Positions 1 through 7,915 of a stretch of 28,101 nucleotides of DNA are shown piece after piece (positions within the stretch are counted from its first letter, which is position 1; the number at the start of each line of letters is the position of its first letter). Origin of the DNA: JBAOHV01 sp964450685 (lineage in GTDB: Bacteria > Actinomycetota > Acidimicrobiia > Acidimicrobiales > Microtrichaceae); the NCBI GenBank assembly GCA_964450685.1, contig CAYVDN010000039.1, positions 1 through 28,101 of the forward strand, in the 5' to 3' direction. Below the pieces are notes generated by a model. The model was not told the DNA's origin. It was given only the letters and a program-made list of their open reading frames with translations, and ran no database searches. Made by a program: the position numbers and the translations under genes.

Positions 1-146
1 CTGGCATGTGCGTCACAGAGGTCATGGACCATCGGATGCGCCTCGAGGGCGAGGTCCTCGAGTGTCACGACACCGTCGGCGTAGGCGTAGGAGAGGGTGG
101 CGACGGCCCCACGGGCGCAGCCGGGGCGTGCACAAGTCCGGGTCAC
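1..146 (-). CDS. DUF3499 family protein, N-terminal part, cut by window edge
   Basis: The minus strand reads from a GTG at 146-144 without a stop to the left edge, giving about 48 residues. The protein begins MTRTCARPGC and continues with a VATLSYAYADG stretch and HPMVHDLCDAHA. A CxxxxC pair near the N terminus followed by a DLCxxHA motif is the pattern I associate with actinobacterial DUF3499, a short uncharacterised family. The Cys and His residues could bind a metal, which is inference. The start is supported by a TACCGT box ending 7 nt upstream, which suggests a leaderless transcript. The C terminus lies outside the window. The gene diverges from ftsH. In M. tuberculosis the homologue (Rv3258c, from memory) lies near mannose-nucleotide and F420 genes, which matches the content here. 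Confidence 0.75.
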   Translation of the reverse strand, partial: MTRTCARPGCARGAVATLSYAYADGVVTLEDLALEAHPMVHDLCDAHA

Positions 147-153
147 GAGGCCG

Positions 154-159
154 ACGGTA
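154..159 (-). promoter_or_regulatory. Putative -10 box (TACCGT) for DUF3499 gene
   Basis: TACCGT on the minus strand ends 7 nt before the GTG start at 146. This fits the actinobacterial TANNNT -10 element with a transcript that starts at or next to the start codon. No convincing -35 hexamer is visible. Confidence 0.5.
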
Positions 160-292
160 CCGGCCCTACCGACCCCCCACGGGGATGCTCCCCGGAATCC
201 GTCTGACCGGGACAGATGCGGGAAGGGTCGCGACGCCCAAGGTGTTCTCAGCCAGGCTGCCCCACGCAGCGCCCATCGTCCCTCACACCTTC

Positions 293-298
293 TAGGCT
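293..298 (+). promoter_or_regulatory. Putative -10 box (TAGGCT) for ftsH
   Basis: TAGGCT ends 7 nt before the ATG at 306, so transcription would start at or beside the start codon. No Shine-Dalgarno sequence precedes the ATG, in keeping with a leaderless mRNA. No -35 element is evident. Confidence 0.5.
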
Positions 299-305
299 GT
301 TGCCC

Positions 306-2357
306 ATGCCACCCGAGCACAACGATCCCTCATCATCCGGCCCCGGTGGCAAGGGTGGCCCCGGCACGAAGGGCCGCATGGGCACCAATGGCGGCGGGCT
401 GCCGTCCTGGTTCGTCTGGATCCTGGTGGGCGTGCTCGGCCTGACGGCGATAAGTGCGCTGTCGCTGTCCCAGAAGCCCAAGGACACGATCTCCTTCACC
501 GAGTTCACCCAGCAGGTCGAGGAGGGCAAGGTCGACGAGGTCCTCTGGAACAACGTCGACCAGGAGATCACCGGCACCCGCACCAGCGGCGAGGAGTTCA
601 CGACAACCGGACCCACCGAGGTACCACCGGAACTGCTCGCCTCCATGGAGGAGAACGATGTCGCCGTCGAGTTCTCCACCCCAACCGTCAGCTTCCTCGG
701 TCAGCTGATCCCGTTCATGCTGCCGATGCTGCTGGTCATCGGGTTCTTCATGTGGATGAACCGGCGCGCACAGGGCCAGATGGGCGGGATCATGTCCATC
801 GGGCGGTCACGCGCCAAGACCTACACGACCGAACGTCCTGGCACGATGTTCGGCGACGTGGCCGGCTACGAAGGCGTGAAGACCGAGATCCGCGAGGTGG
901 TCGACTTCCTCAAGGAGCCGGAGCGCTTCTTGGAGATCGGCGCACGCATTCCCAAGGGAGTCCTCCTCGTCGGCCCTCCGGGCACCGGCAAGACGCTCCT
1001 CGCGCGCGCGGTGGCCGGCGAGGCCGGAGTCCCGTTCCTGTCCGTCTCCGGATCCGACTTCATGGAGATGTTCGTGGGCGTCGGCGCCAGCAGGGTGCGC
1101 GACCTGTTCGAATCGGCCCGCAAGCACGGCAGGGCGATCATCTTCATCGACGAGATCGACTCGATCGGACGCAAGCGTGGAGCAGGCCTCGGAGGCGGAC
1201 ACGACGAGCGGGAGCAGACGCTGAACCAGATGCTCTCCGAGATGGACGGCTTCGAGGGCACCGACGGCATCGTCATGATGGCGGCGACCAACCGGCCCGA
1301 CATCCTCGATCCCGCGCTGTTGCGGCCCGGCCGCTTCGACCGTCAGGTGGTCGTGCCTCTGCCCGAGGCCGACGACAGGCGTGCGATCCTCGAGGTCCAC
1401 ATCCGCCACAAGAAGCTCAGCCCCTCTGTCGACCTCAACCTGGTCGCACGCGGAACCCCGGGGATGTCGGGAGCCGATCTGGCCAACCTCGTCAAAGAAG
1501 CAGCGGTGTCCGCGGTACGCAGGGGCTCCAAGCTCGTCGAGATGCACGACTTCGAGGACGCCCGCGACAGGGTGCTCATGGGCCAGCGACGTGAGTCCAT
1601 GGTCCTCTCCGACCGCGAGAAGGAGATAACGGCATACCACGAGGCCGGACACGCCCTCTGCGCTGCGCTGCTGCCCAACGCCGACCCGGTGCACAAGGTG
1701 ACGATCCTCCCCCGCGGCATGGCGCTCGGAGTCACCCAGCAGCTGCCTGAGGAGGAGAAGCACTCCTATTCACAGGACTACCTCGAGGAGTCGATCGTGG
1801 TGGCCATGGGTGGGCGTGTTGCCGAGGACCTCGTGTTCAACCACCGTTCCACCGGCGCCAGCAACGACCTTCAGGTGTCAACCGAACGCGCCCGTCGCAT
1901 GGTGACCGAGTTCGGTATGAGCGACGTCGTCGGACCTCGTGCGTGGGGCACGTCGGGTCCTGTCTTCCTGGGTGATGACTTCGGCCAGCAGAAGGAGTAC
2001 TCCGACGACACGGCGCGCCTGATAGACGTCGAGATCGAGCGGATGCTGCGCACGGGCGAGGATCGCTGTACCGAGCTCCTGACCTTGCATCGCCACGCGC
2101 TGGACCTGATCGCCAGGGCGCTGCTCGAGCACGAGACGATCTCCGGACACGAGGTGAACAGGCTGATCGGTGTGGCGTCAGGGGCAGTCCCGGCGACGCA
2201 GACGCCGCCGCCGGTCGCCCCCGTGGCGCCCAACCTCGCCAGCACGTCGGAGCCACGACCAGCCCCGGCACCTGCGCCCACCCCGCCGCCGGTACCCCCG
2301 CACATGCGCCCCGAGGCCCCGGGATCGCCGCCGGCGTTGGGACCCAACCCGGCCTGA
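306..2357 (+). CDS. ftsH: ATP-dependent zinc metalloprotease FtsH
   Basis: This 683-aa membrane-anchored AAA+ protease would degrade misfolded membrane proteins and selected cytosolic proteins. Two membrane segments (about residues 35-54 and 133-151) flank a small extracytoplasmic domain. The Walker A motif GPPGTGKT is at 223-230 and the Walker B core IIFIDE at 278-283. A second region of homology (ATNRPDILDPALLRPGRFDRQ-like) follows. The zinc motif HEAGH is at 445-449 with a third ligand, Asp521, in the STGASNDLQ context. The C-terminal 50 residues are rich in Pro and Ala. The open frame extends upstream to 216, but I chose ATG 306 because it follows a -10-like box by 7 nt and gives a normal FtsH N terminus with a Gly-rich leader. 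The gene appears monocistronic, converging on the thioredoxin-like gene. Confidence 0.96.
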   Translation: MPPEHNDPSSSGPGGKGGPGTKGRMGTNGGGLPSWFVWILVGVLGLTAISALSLSQKPKDTISFTEFTQQVEEGKVDEVLWNNVDQEITGTRTSGEEFTTTGPTEVPPELLASMEENDVAVEFSTPTVSFLGQLIPFMLPMLLVIGFFMWMNRRAQGQMGGIMSIGRSRAKTYTTERPGTMFGDVAGYEGVKTEIREVVDFLKEPERFLEIGARIPKGVLLVGPPGTGKTLLARAVAGEAGVPFLSVSGSDFMEMFVGVGASRVRDLFESARKHGRAIIFIDEIDSIGRKRGAGLGGGHDEREQTLNQMLSEMDGFEGTDGIVMMAATNRPDILDPALLRPGRFDRQVVVPLPEADDRRAILEVHIRHKKLSPSVDLNLVARGTPGMSGADLANLVKEAAVSAVRRGSKLVEMHDFEDARDRVLMGQRRESMVLSDREKEITAYHEAGHALCAALLPNADPVHKVTILPRGMALGVTQQLPEEEKHSYSQDYLEESIVVAMGGRVAEDLVFNHRSTGASNDLQVSTERARRMVTEFGMSDVVGPRAWGTSGPVFLGDDFGQQKEYSDDTARLIDVEIERMLRTGEDRCTELLTLHRHALDLIARALLEHETISGHEVNRLIGVASGAVPATQTPPPVAPVAPNLASTSEPRPAPAPAPTPPPVPPHMRPEAPGSPPALGPNPA

Positions 2358-2366
2358 ACCGAGATG

Positions 2367-2387
2367 GGCTGATGTGACTGGTCAGCC
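2367..2387. terminator. Possible bidirectional hairpin between convergent genes
   Basis: GGCTGA and TCAGCC form a perfect 6-bp stem around a 9-nt loop, starting 9 nt after the ftsH stop and covering the stop codon of the minus-strand gene. There is no T-tract, so this is only a weak terminator candidate. Confidence 0.3.
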
Positions 2388-2840
2388 GCTGTGCTCCTCG
2401 CCGCAGCCCGGTGGAACGCTGCCGGGCTCCCGGGCCTCTGCAAGCGCTGCCCACAGATGCGTCGCCGAGACCGGTCCCATGAACGACGACACGACGACTC
2501 CGTCGGCACCAGCTATCACGACGATCGGAACTGCTTCGATCCTGTAGCGATGGTGCAGATCGGCGTCCGCGACCGCCTCTACCTGTTGGATCGCGACCTC
2601 TCCCGATTCGAGCACCTGGGTCTTGGCCCAGACGTCACCGCACGTCGAGCAAGTTGCCGAGCTGAACACGACCACGAGCCACGGCGCTTCGGGCCGCACG
2701 AAGTCAGCCCTGTCCAACTGAGCCGGTGGTTCGTAGCCACGACCCGACCCCGTGGGTGGGTCCGGTCGCCGTCGTTGCACCAGCCAGGCGACACCGACGA
2801 CGACCAAAGCGAGCAGGAGCGCCAGGATCAGCCGATCCAC
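2382..2840 (-). CDS. Membrane-anchored thioredoxin-like CxxC protein
   Basis: The 152-aa protein has an N-terminal membrane anchor (about residues 3-21, followed by RRR) and a thioredoxin-like domain with CSTC at 64-67. A cis-proline-type motif, AVPIVV, has its Pro at 105. A lone Cys sits near the C terminus (146). The positive-inside pattern suggests the CxxC domain faces outward, so a thiol-disulfide role in the envelope is likely. The redox direction cannot be told. The start is GTG 2840, with a strong GGGAGG Shine-Dalgarno at 2853-2848 and a 7-nt spacer; a longer open frame to 2897 lacks support. It lies 19 nt downstream of the DUF5719 gene, so it is probably the last gene of that operon. 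Its best substrate candidate is the two-cysteine DUF5719 protein. Confidence 0.8.
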   Translation of the reverse strand: MDRLILALLLALVVVGVAWLVQRRRPDPPTGSGRGYEPPAQLDRADFVRPEAPWLVVVFSSATCSTCGDVWAKTQVLESGEVAIQQVEAVADADLHHRYRIEAVPIVVIAGADGVVVSSFMGPVSATHLWAALAEAREPGSVPPGCGEEHSG

Positions 2841-2847
2841 GACACAG

Positions 2848-2853
2848 CCTCCC
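2848..2853 (-). promoter_or_regulatory. Shine-Dalgarno GGGAGG of thioredoxin-like gene
   Basis: GGGAGG lies 7 nt before the GTG at 2840, inside the 19-nt gap after the upstream stop codon. It decides the start in favour of 2840 over an ATG-less extension into the neighbouring gene. Confidence 0.7.
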
Positions 2854-2859
2854 GTGCAC

Positions 2860-4389
2860 TCACAGGCCCTCCAGCGGCACCAACGGCGCCCCGTCACGCG
2901 GAGTCGGGATCGCCAGCCCCATCGCCAGGTCCTCCACGTCGACCCAGGACAGTGTCCGCTCGACCACGACCGGCCCCGTCGCCTCGACCTGCACGGTCAC
3001 GACGGCAGATTCCAGTTCCAGCGCCGAGGACACAACCGCGACACTGTCACCCGGGGAGACCTCTACCGCGTCGGCCAGCACCGACCCGTCCTGGGGACCG
3101 CCCAGCACCGTCGCGCTGAAACGAACCGTGTCCTCTCCGGGATTGAACACCGATACCGTCGCCGATCGCTTCGGGCCGACGTTGACCCCTGTTGTCGCCC
3201 ACAGCGTCGAAGCCACCGGCGACGCCGTTCCGTTCGCAAGGCCGCTGGTGAGTCCGGGGCGGGCGACGATCCCATCGGTGCCGGGAGCAGCGGCCTCTCC
3301 GTAGATCGTGACGACCCTGCCTGCGACGATCGGCGTGGAGGTTTCAGTCTGCACCCTGATCGCATGCAGTCCTTCTCCGGGAATCCGGGTCTCGCTGCTC
3401 AGGTCCAACTCGCTGTAGCGACGCGGGGGCACCTCCAACTCGAACGGCTCGGGAGGAAGGTCCGACGCCCCGTACGGGGTGACCTGCACGAGCACCCGGG
3501 CCACCTCATCGCCAGGGTTGTAGACCACCAGCCGCTCGGTGACGCCAGCGCCGGTGAAACCCTCAGCGAACGCGACATCTGCGGCGGGATCGCTCACACC
3601 GAGCGTCAGGCGCACTCCACGGGTAGCCGGTATCTCCTCGGTGCCCCCAGACGTCTGGAACTGCGAGGTCTCCGCGATGATCTGCCCGCGACGTGTCTCC
3701 ACCGACACCGAGAACTGCTCACGCCGAGCGGCTGCGCTGCTCAGGTCGAGGACCCTGGCGGATCCCGCCGGCACGACGACGCCCTGCAGTTCCTGGGGTG
3801 CGTTGATGCTGTCGGGTAGGGCTGCGGAGATGTCGACCGAAGCATCCTCAGCGAAGGGGTTGAACAAGTAGAGCTGCGCCGCGGTCCGGATCGAGGTGTT
3901 GGAGAGGCTCGTCTGTGCCGGGAAGTACCAGCGGTCCGACGAACTCGTCGCACACGGGACCTGGTCCGCCAACCGGTCGCCCGAGATGCGGTGTTCGACA
4001 AGCAGCTCAGCGGCTGCCGACTCGACCATTACCGACAGCCCCGGGCCGCCGAACACGGCGTTGATGTCTACCGAGGTGGGACCGGGAGCCGCCACCTCCA
4101 CCGTCTCGGTCCCGATGTGACCCGCCTCGTTGTAGGCGTTGAGAGTGGCCGTGGCGGCCTCACCCGTCGGGTTGACCAGGAACAGCTCGTGTTGCAGCGG
4201 CGCCTCGGCCGCGGCGTTCGCCGCAGCGCAGTACCACGTGCTCGACAACGAGCCGGGCAGCCCAGCAGCTGGGAGCGGAGGCGCCTCGAGGCCCTCGGAG
4301 GTGGCCGGGGGACGACCGTCGAACCACAAGGCGAGGGACGCCACGACCACTGCGGCCAGAGCGACCATCACAAGACGCGATCCCTTCAT
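2860..4389 (-). CDS. DUF5719 family secreted/anchored protein
   Basis: The 509-aa protein has an N-terminal signal or anchor segment (about residues 5-22) and then a large extracytoplasmic part rich in beta-type repeats. Motifs of the kind LFLVNPTGEAATATL, LYLFNPFAEDASVDI and LVVYNPGDEVARVLV recur, suggesting several Ig-like or beta-sandwich modules. The STWYCAA motif near residue 50 is typical of DUF5719. Only two cysteines exist (C54 and C147), so one disulfide is plausible. I chose ATG 4389 because GAGGAG precedes it by 9 nt; a GTG at 4416 would overlap the upstream gene. The start lies 13 nt after the stop of the large glycosyltransferase gene, so the two are co-transcribed. The function is unknown; a scaffold or partner for glycan assembly outside the membrane is an inference from context. 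Confidence 0.8.
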   Translation of the reverse strand: MKGSRLVMVALAAVVVASLALWFDGRPPATSEGLEAPPLPAAGLPGSLSSTWYCAAANAAAEAPLQHELFLVNPTGEAATATLNAYNEAGHIGTETVEVAAPGPTSVDINAVFGGPGLSVMVESAAAELLVEHRISGDRLADQVPCATSSSDRWYFPAQTSLSNTSIRTAAQLYLFNPFAEDASVDISAALPDSINAPQELQGVVVPAGSARVLDLSSAAARREQFSVSVETRRGQIIAETSQFQTSGGTEEIPATRGVRLTLGVSDPAADVAFAEGFTGAGVTERLVVYNPGDEVARVLVQVTPYGASDLPPEPFELEVPPRRYSELDLSSETRIPGEGLHAIRVQTETSTPIVAGRVVTIYGEAAAPGTDGIVARPGLTSGLANGTASPVASTLWATTGVNVGPKRSATVSVFNPGEDTVRFSATVLGGPQDGSVLADAVEVSPGDSVAVVSSALELESAVVTVQVEATGPVVVERTLSWVDVEDLAMGLAIPTPRDGAPLVPLEGL

Positions 4390-4402
4390 GACCGACCGCT
4401 CC

Positions 4403-7400
4403 TCACGATGGACCACCGACCTGCGCGCCGTCGGCTACTACGGACGTGTCGACCTCGGAGACGACGACAAGCGGCTCGCCATCACCCTGGGACCTGCGCC
4501 TGCGCTGGCCTGACGCCACAAGGCGGCGGCGACGGCCAGCGAGGAACACGAGGACGACCAGCGCGACCACCTGCACCAGTTGCAACACCCGGGAGACAAG
4601 TGGTGTCGACCACTCGAGCACCGCCTCACCTCCGGACCCCGTCTCGAACTGCTGCTGCCATCCGAACAGCTCGGAACGACCGGCGGTCTCGCCGTCGACT
4701 TCCATGACCCACCCCGGGTCGACGGTCTCCGACTGGGCCACCACACGACCACCGGCGAGCGTCCCACTGAAACGTGTTCCGGTCCCCTCGCCCAGCACTG
4801 CCGGCGGAGCGGACCACCCGGCGGCGAGCACCTCGGCCAGACCCATCTCGGGGTTCTGGACAACCAGATCGGTGATGTCCGATCGCAGCGGCCACGGGTC
4901 ATTCACCCTGAAGAGCACTAGACCCGGATTCAGCTCTACCTCACTCATGTCGAGCTGCTCCCGCAGAGCCGACACCGCTCCGTCGGGAACAGGTACCTCG
5001 AGCGGAGCGAAGGGCTGTGGGGCGGGCCGGTCCACCACCACCACGTGGGTCACACCCATGGGTGCCAGCAGCCTCCCCAGTCGGGTGGTCTGCCCGTCGA
5101 GCGCTGCTTCGACCGCCTGTTTCAGCTGTGCGACACCAGGACCTCCGTCCAGTCGGTATCGCTGGGTGATGAGCGGATCGACCCCCACGGAGGTGCCAAC
5201 CGAGATCCCCTCGACGCTATCCAGCTCCCAGCCCGACAACGGGAGCATGTCCGGGTCGCCGACCCAGAGGACACGGCCTGAATCGTCCTGGTCGAGCAGC
5301 TCGAGGACCCTGTTGTAATCGCCCTCTGGCAGGTACCAGCGTCCGTCGGTCGATGCGACGGCGACAGGCACGAGCGCGACGAGAAGTCCCGCGACCGCGA
5401 CGGCGGACAGCACCTGTGCCAGACCGAAGTCGGCACCGATGACGTCCGACTCGAATGCGTACGCTCCCATGGACACCGATATCGCCAGCCCCAGCACCGC
5501 TGGCATCAGGAACAGCTCCGGCCCTGCGCCCGCCAGCATGCCGGCGCTACCCAACAGGATCGCTGTCGTCCACGAAGCGACCGCCAGCACCCAACCGGCG
5601 AGCGCCCAGCGCAGCCGCCAGTCCTTGCCTGCGGCCAGCGCGTAACCGGCCGAGATGACCAGGCCCCATCCGAGCAGCCCGACGCTCACCGGCCCTACCG
5701 AACCGGTGATCATCTCCGCGCCGGAGGGGATTTCTCCCCGCCCGGCCCACACGCCAGTCAGCGACGCCGCGTCGCCACGTGTCGCCGCTGCGACGATCCA
5801 CGGGAAAGCGACAGGAATCGACATCAGCGCGCCCGTCGATGCAGTCACGGCCATGCGGGCACCGGCGGTGCGGTCACCCGCTACGGCGAACACTGCAGCT
5901 ACTACCAGCATCGAAATGACGACGATCGAGGCACCGAGTGGCGTGACGGCGGTGACCGCGGCGACGCCGAGCGCGACCCCGGCCGCTTGACGCATCCGCG
6001 GTGGGCGCTGACTCGACGGGTCGACGGCCGGGTCCACTCCGGCACCAATCGCGACTCGGCGCAACAACCAGGGAGCCGCCCCGAAGACGTACAGAGCCTG
6101 GAGTCGCCCCTCGGCAAGAGCGTTGAGCACTATCGGGTTGAGACCGTAGGCGGCCAGCAGCGCCGCCCGGCCGCGCAGGGAGCCGTTACGCGAGAAGAGC
6201 TTCCATGCACCCAGCGCCCCGACGAACAACGGAGCGAGAACCAAAAGGCGACGGGCAAGCCCGACGGATCCGAACAGCAACGTCCCCACGACACCCAACC
6301 CGGGGATGACACCGGGGGCGACCGCCGCCTCGCCCAGTCCCGGCTCGCGCCACGCTGCCCACCATTCGGCGACCAGCGCGGCCCCGCTGTCACCTGCGTC
6401 GACGAACTCCCGGATCACCGGGATCGAACCGGTGAAAAGGTCGCGGGCTCCGACCAGGATCAGCACCGTCGCCACTGCCGCCAGACCGGCACCCCAACGC
6501 GCCGAACCGGTGGTCAGGTCGTGGAGGTAGCCGCGGCCGGCCTCAGCCGCCGCCTGGAGGCGATTCTCGCCCTCGTCCGCTCGCAGCAGGGTGCGCAACC
6601 GGGAGCTGCCCTGCCTCATGAGCGGCAGGTAGGACGAGTCGTGGGTTCCACGGCTGCGCTTCACCCTCGAGCGGGCGCGCATCAGCGAGGGCAGGTTGAA
6701 CAGGTTCCACAACCACGAGGCGACGATGTCGCCGACTCGGTGGAAGCGCCCGGTGACGGCTGACCCGACAAGATCGATGAGAGACATGAGCGCGACCACC
6801 GGCACCACGCGCAGGAGTCGGAGCAACTCGTAGTTCGACAGCATCGAGCGCGCTTCGTGGCGCAACGCGAGACGCTCCCGGTTCTCTGCGTCGCGGCGCT
6901 CGGCGAACCGCTCCCTGTGTCCGACCACTGCGTTGGGACACAGCCGCACGGTTGCCGCGGCCGTGTGCGCCCGCCAGCAGAGGTCGATGTCCTCGCCGAA
7001 GTACGGAATGGCTTCGTCGAAGCCGCCGATGGTAGCGAACAGGTCCGCGCGGACCAGGACGCACGCATCGGACACCGCGAACACCTCGCGGGCGGTGTCG
7101 TGCTGGGACTGGTCCAGCTCGTTGGGCTCCGCGATAGAGGAGCTGAATCCGTAGGGGTCGACCGAGTATCCGACTGAGCGGAGCCGCGTCGGATCGTCCC
7201 AGTCTACGAGCTTGGGTCCGACGATCCCACCGTTGGCTCGGAACGCCTCGGCGACCAGCGACGTAACCACCGACGGCTCTAGACGGACGTCGTCGTGGAG
7301 GAACAGGTAGAACGCGGCGCCTTCCACGGCGACGAGCGCCTCGTTGGCCGCCGCAGAGAAGCCCCGGTCCTCGTCGAGGCGCTTCACGAATGCCGTGGGG

Positions 7401-7783
7401 AGGATCCGGGCTATCCGCGCTGTCGGATCCTGGGATCCACCGTTGTCGATCACCAGCACCGAGAGGTTCTCGTAGTCCTGCTCGGCGAGGGACTCGATCG
7501 CCTCGTCGAACCAATCACCGGGATCGGCCGTCACCACAACAGCGACGACCGGCGGCGCACCGACGCCCACCAGGGGCTCGGCCTGGGCCAGCCCCCACTT
7601 GGCGTCCATCGCCGCGTCGTCTTCGTCCTCATCGTTGAGATCGGGGATACCCGCCTCGTCCACGGCGGAAGGGTCGCGGGGATCGTCGACCGACCCGGCA
7701 GCGCGTTCGTCCTGCCCCTCGGATGGGAGTTTGGTGATCGGATCTGGTTCCTCGTCAGCTGGAGGGATGGCCGGTTCCTTCAT
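4403..7783 (-). CDS. Large membrane glycosyltransferase: GT2 domain fused to GT-C-like polytopic region
   Basis: The protein is 1126 aa. An acidic, probably disordered leader (1-75) precedes a GT2 (GT-A fold) domain at about 78-330. Visible there are VVVTADPGDW, VLVIDNGGSQD, HDD at 163-165 in place of a DxD, and a GEDIDLCWRA motif near the domain end. About 12-13 hydrophobic segments follow from roughly 340 to 811. This part includes an EWWAAWREPGLGEAAVAP loop and a following pattern that recall AftD/DUF3367-type GT-C arabinosyltransferases. A soluble, presumably outer domain (815-1060), one last membrane helix and a basic tail complete it. The start is ATG 7783, with a TACGAT box 15 nt upstream; an open frame to 7837 exists. 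It heads an operon with DUF5719 and the thioredoxin-like gene. Donor and acceptor are unknown. Confidence 0.85.
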   Translation of the reverse strand: MKEPAIPPADEEPDPITKLPSEGQDERAAGSVDDPRDPSAVDEAGIPDLNDEDEDDAAMDAKWGLAQAEPLVGVGAPPVVAVVVTADPGDWFDEAIESLAEQDYENLSVLVIDNGGSQDPTARIARILPTAFVKRLDEDRGFSAAANEALVAVEGAAFYLFLHDDVRLEPSVVTSLVAEAFRANGGIVGPKLVDWDDPTRLRSVGYSVDPYGFSSSIAEPNELDQSQHDTAREVFAVSDACVLVRADLFATIGGFDEAIPYFGEDIDLCWRAHTAAATVRLCPNAVVGHRERFAERRDAENRERLALRHEARSMLSNYELLRLLRVVPVVALMSLIDLVGSAVTGRFHRVGDIVASWLWNLFNLPSLMRARSRVKRSRGTHDSSYLPLMRQGSSRLRTLLRADEGENRLQAAAEAGRGYLHDLTTGSARWGAGLAAVATVLILVGARDLFTGSIPVIREFVDAGDSGAALVAEWWAAWREPGLGEAAVAPGVIPGLGVVGTLLFGSVGLARRLLVLAPLFVGALGAWKLFSRNGSLRGRAALLAAYGLNPIVLNALAEGRLQALYVFGAAPWLLRRVAIGAGVDPAVDPSSQRPPRMRQAAGVALGVAAVTAVTPLGASIVVISMLVVAAVFAVAGDRTAGARMAVTASTGALMSIPVAFPWIVAAATRGDAASLTGVWAGRGEIPSGAEMITGSVGPVSVGLLGWGLVISAGYALAAGKDWRLRWALAGWVLAVASWTTAILLGSAGMLAGAGPELFLMPAVLGLAISVSMGAYAFESDVIGADFGLAQVLSAVAVAGLLVALVPVAVASTDGRWYLPEGDYNRVLELLDQDDSGRVLWVGDPDMLPLSGWELDSVEGISVGTSVGVDPLITQRYRLDGGPGVAQLKQAVEAALDGQTTRLGRLLAPMGVTHVVVVDRPAPQPFAPLEVPVPDGAVSALREQLDMSEVELNPGLVLFRVNDPWPLRSDITDLVVQNPEMGLAEVLAAGWSAPPAVLGEGTGTRFSGTLAGGRVVAQSETVDPGWVMEVDGETAGRSELFGWQQQFETGSGGEAVLEWSTPLVSRVLQLVQVVALVVLVFLAGRRRRLVASGQRRRRSQGDGEPLVVVSEVDTSVVADGAQVGGPS

Positions 7784-7798
7784 CCGTGGAAGGCAGCG

Positions 7799-7804
7799 AT
7801 CGTA
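7799..7804 (-). promoter_or_regulatory. Putative -10 box (TACGAT) for glycosyltransferase operon
   Basis: TACGAT on the minus strand ends 15 nt before ATG 7783, which would leave a leader of only about 8 nt. No -35 element is clear. Confidence 0.4.
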
Positions 7805-7853
7805 CCCCGCGCTCACGTCCGGCGAGTGCGCCCCCACCGTTTCTGAGCGGATC

Positions 7854-7859
7854 TACACT
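7854..7859 (+). promoter_or_regulatory. Putative -10 box (TACACT) upstream of leader ORF and rmd
   Basis: TACACT ends 8 nt before a GTG at 7868. The geometry matches other leaderless starts in the window, but this GTG is out of frame with the reductase gene that follows. Confidence 0.45.
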
Positions 7860-7867
7860 CCGCACCT

Positions 7868-7915
7868 GTGACCCAGTCCACATCCACGCCGCGTCCGCCG
7901 CGGTTGCGTCCATGA
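7868..7915 (+). CDS. Possible 15-aa leader peptide coupled to rmd
   Basis: From GTG 7868 a 15-codon frame encodes MTQSTSTPRPPRLRP and stops with TGA at 7913-7915. That stop overlaps the ATG of the reductase gene as ATGA. The peptide is rich in Pro and Arg. If transcription starts at the TACACT-box position, the ribosome would first translate this peptide and then restart on the downstream gene. It is too short to prove from sequence and could be chance. Confidence 0.35.
   Translation: MTQSTSTPRPPRLRP

Noticed and set aside
807..1763. 318-codon minus-strand open frame inside ftsH
   Set aside because: It is fully antisense to the AAA and protease domains of FtsH, has no recognisable motif, and has the Leu/Val/Asp/His-heavy composition of a GC-rich shadow frame.
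6543..7514. 323-codon minus-strand open frame overlapping the GT2 domain
   Set aside because: It lies in another frame of the same strand as the glycosyltransferase gene and is dominated by Arg, Gly and Pro; the GT2 motifs belong to the other frame.
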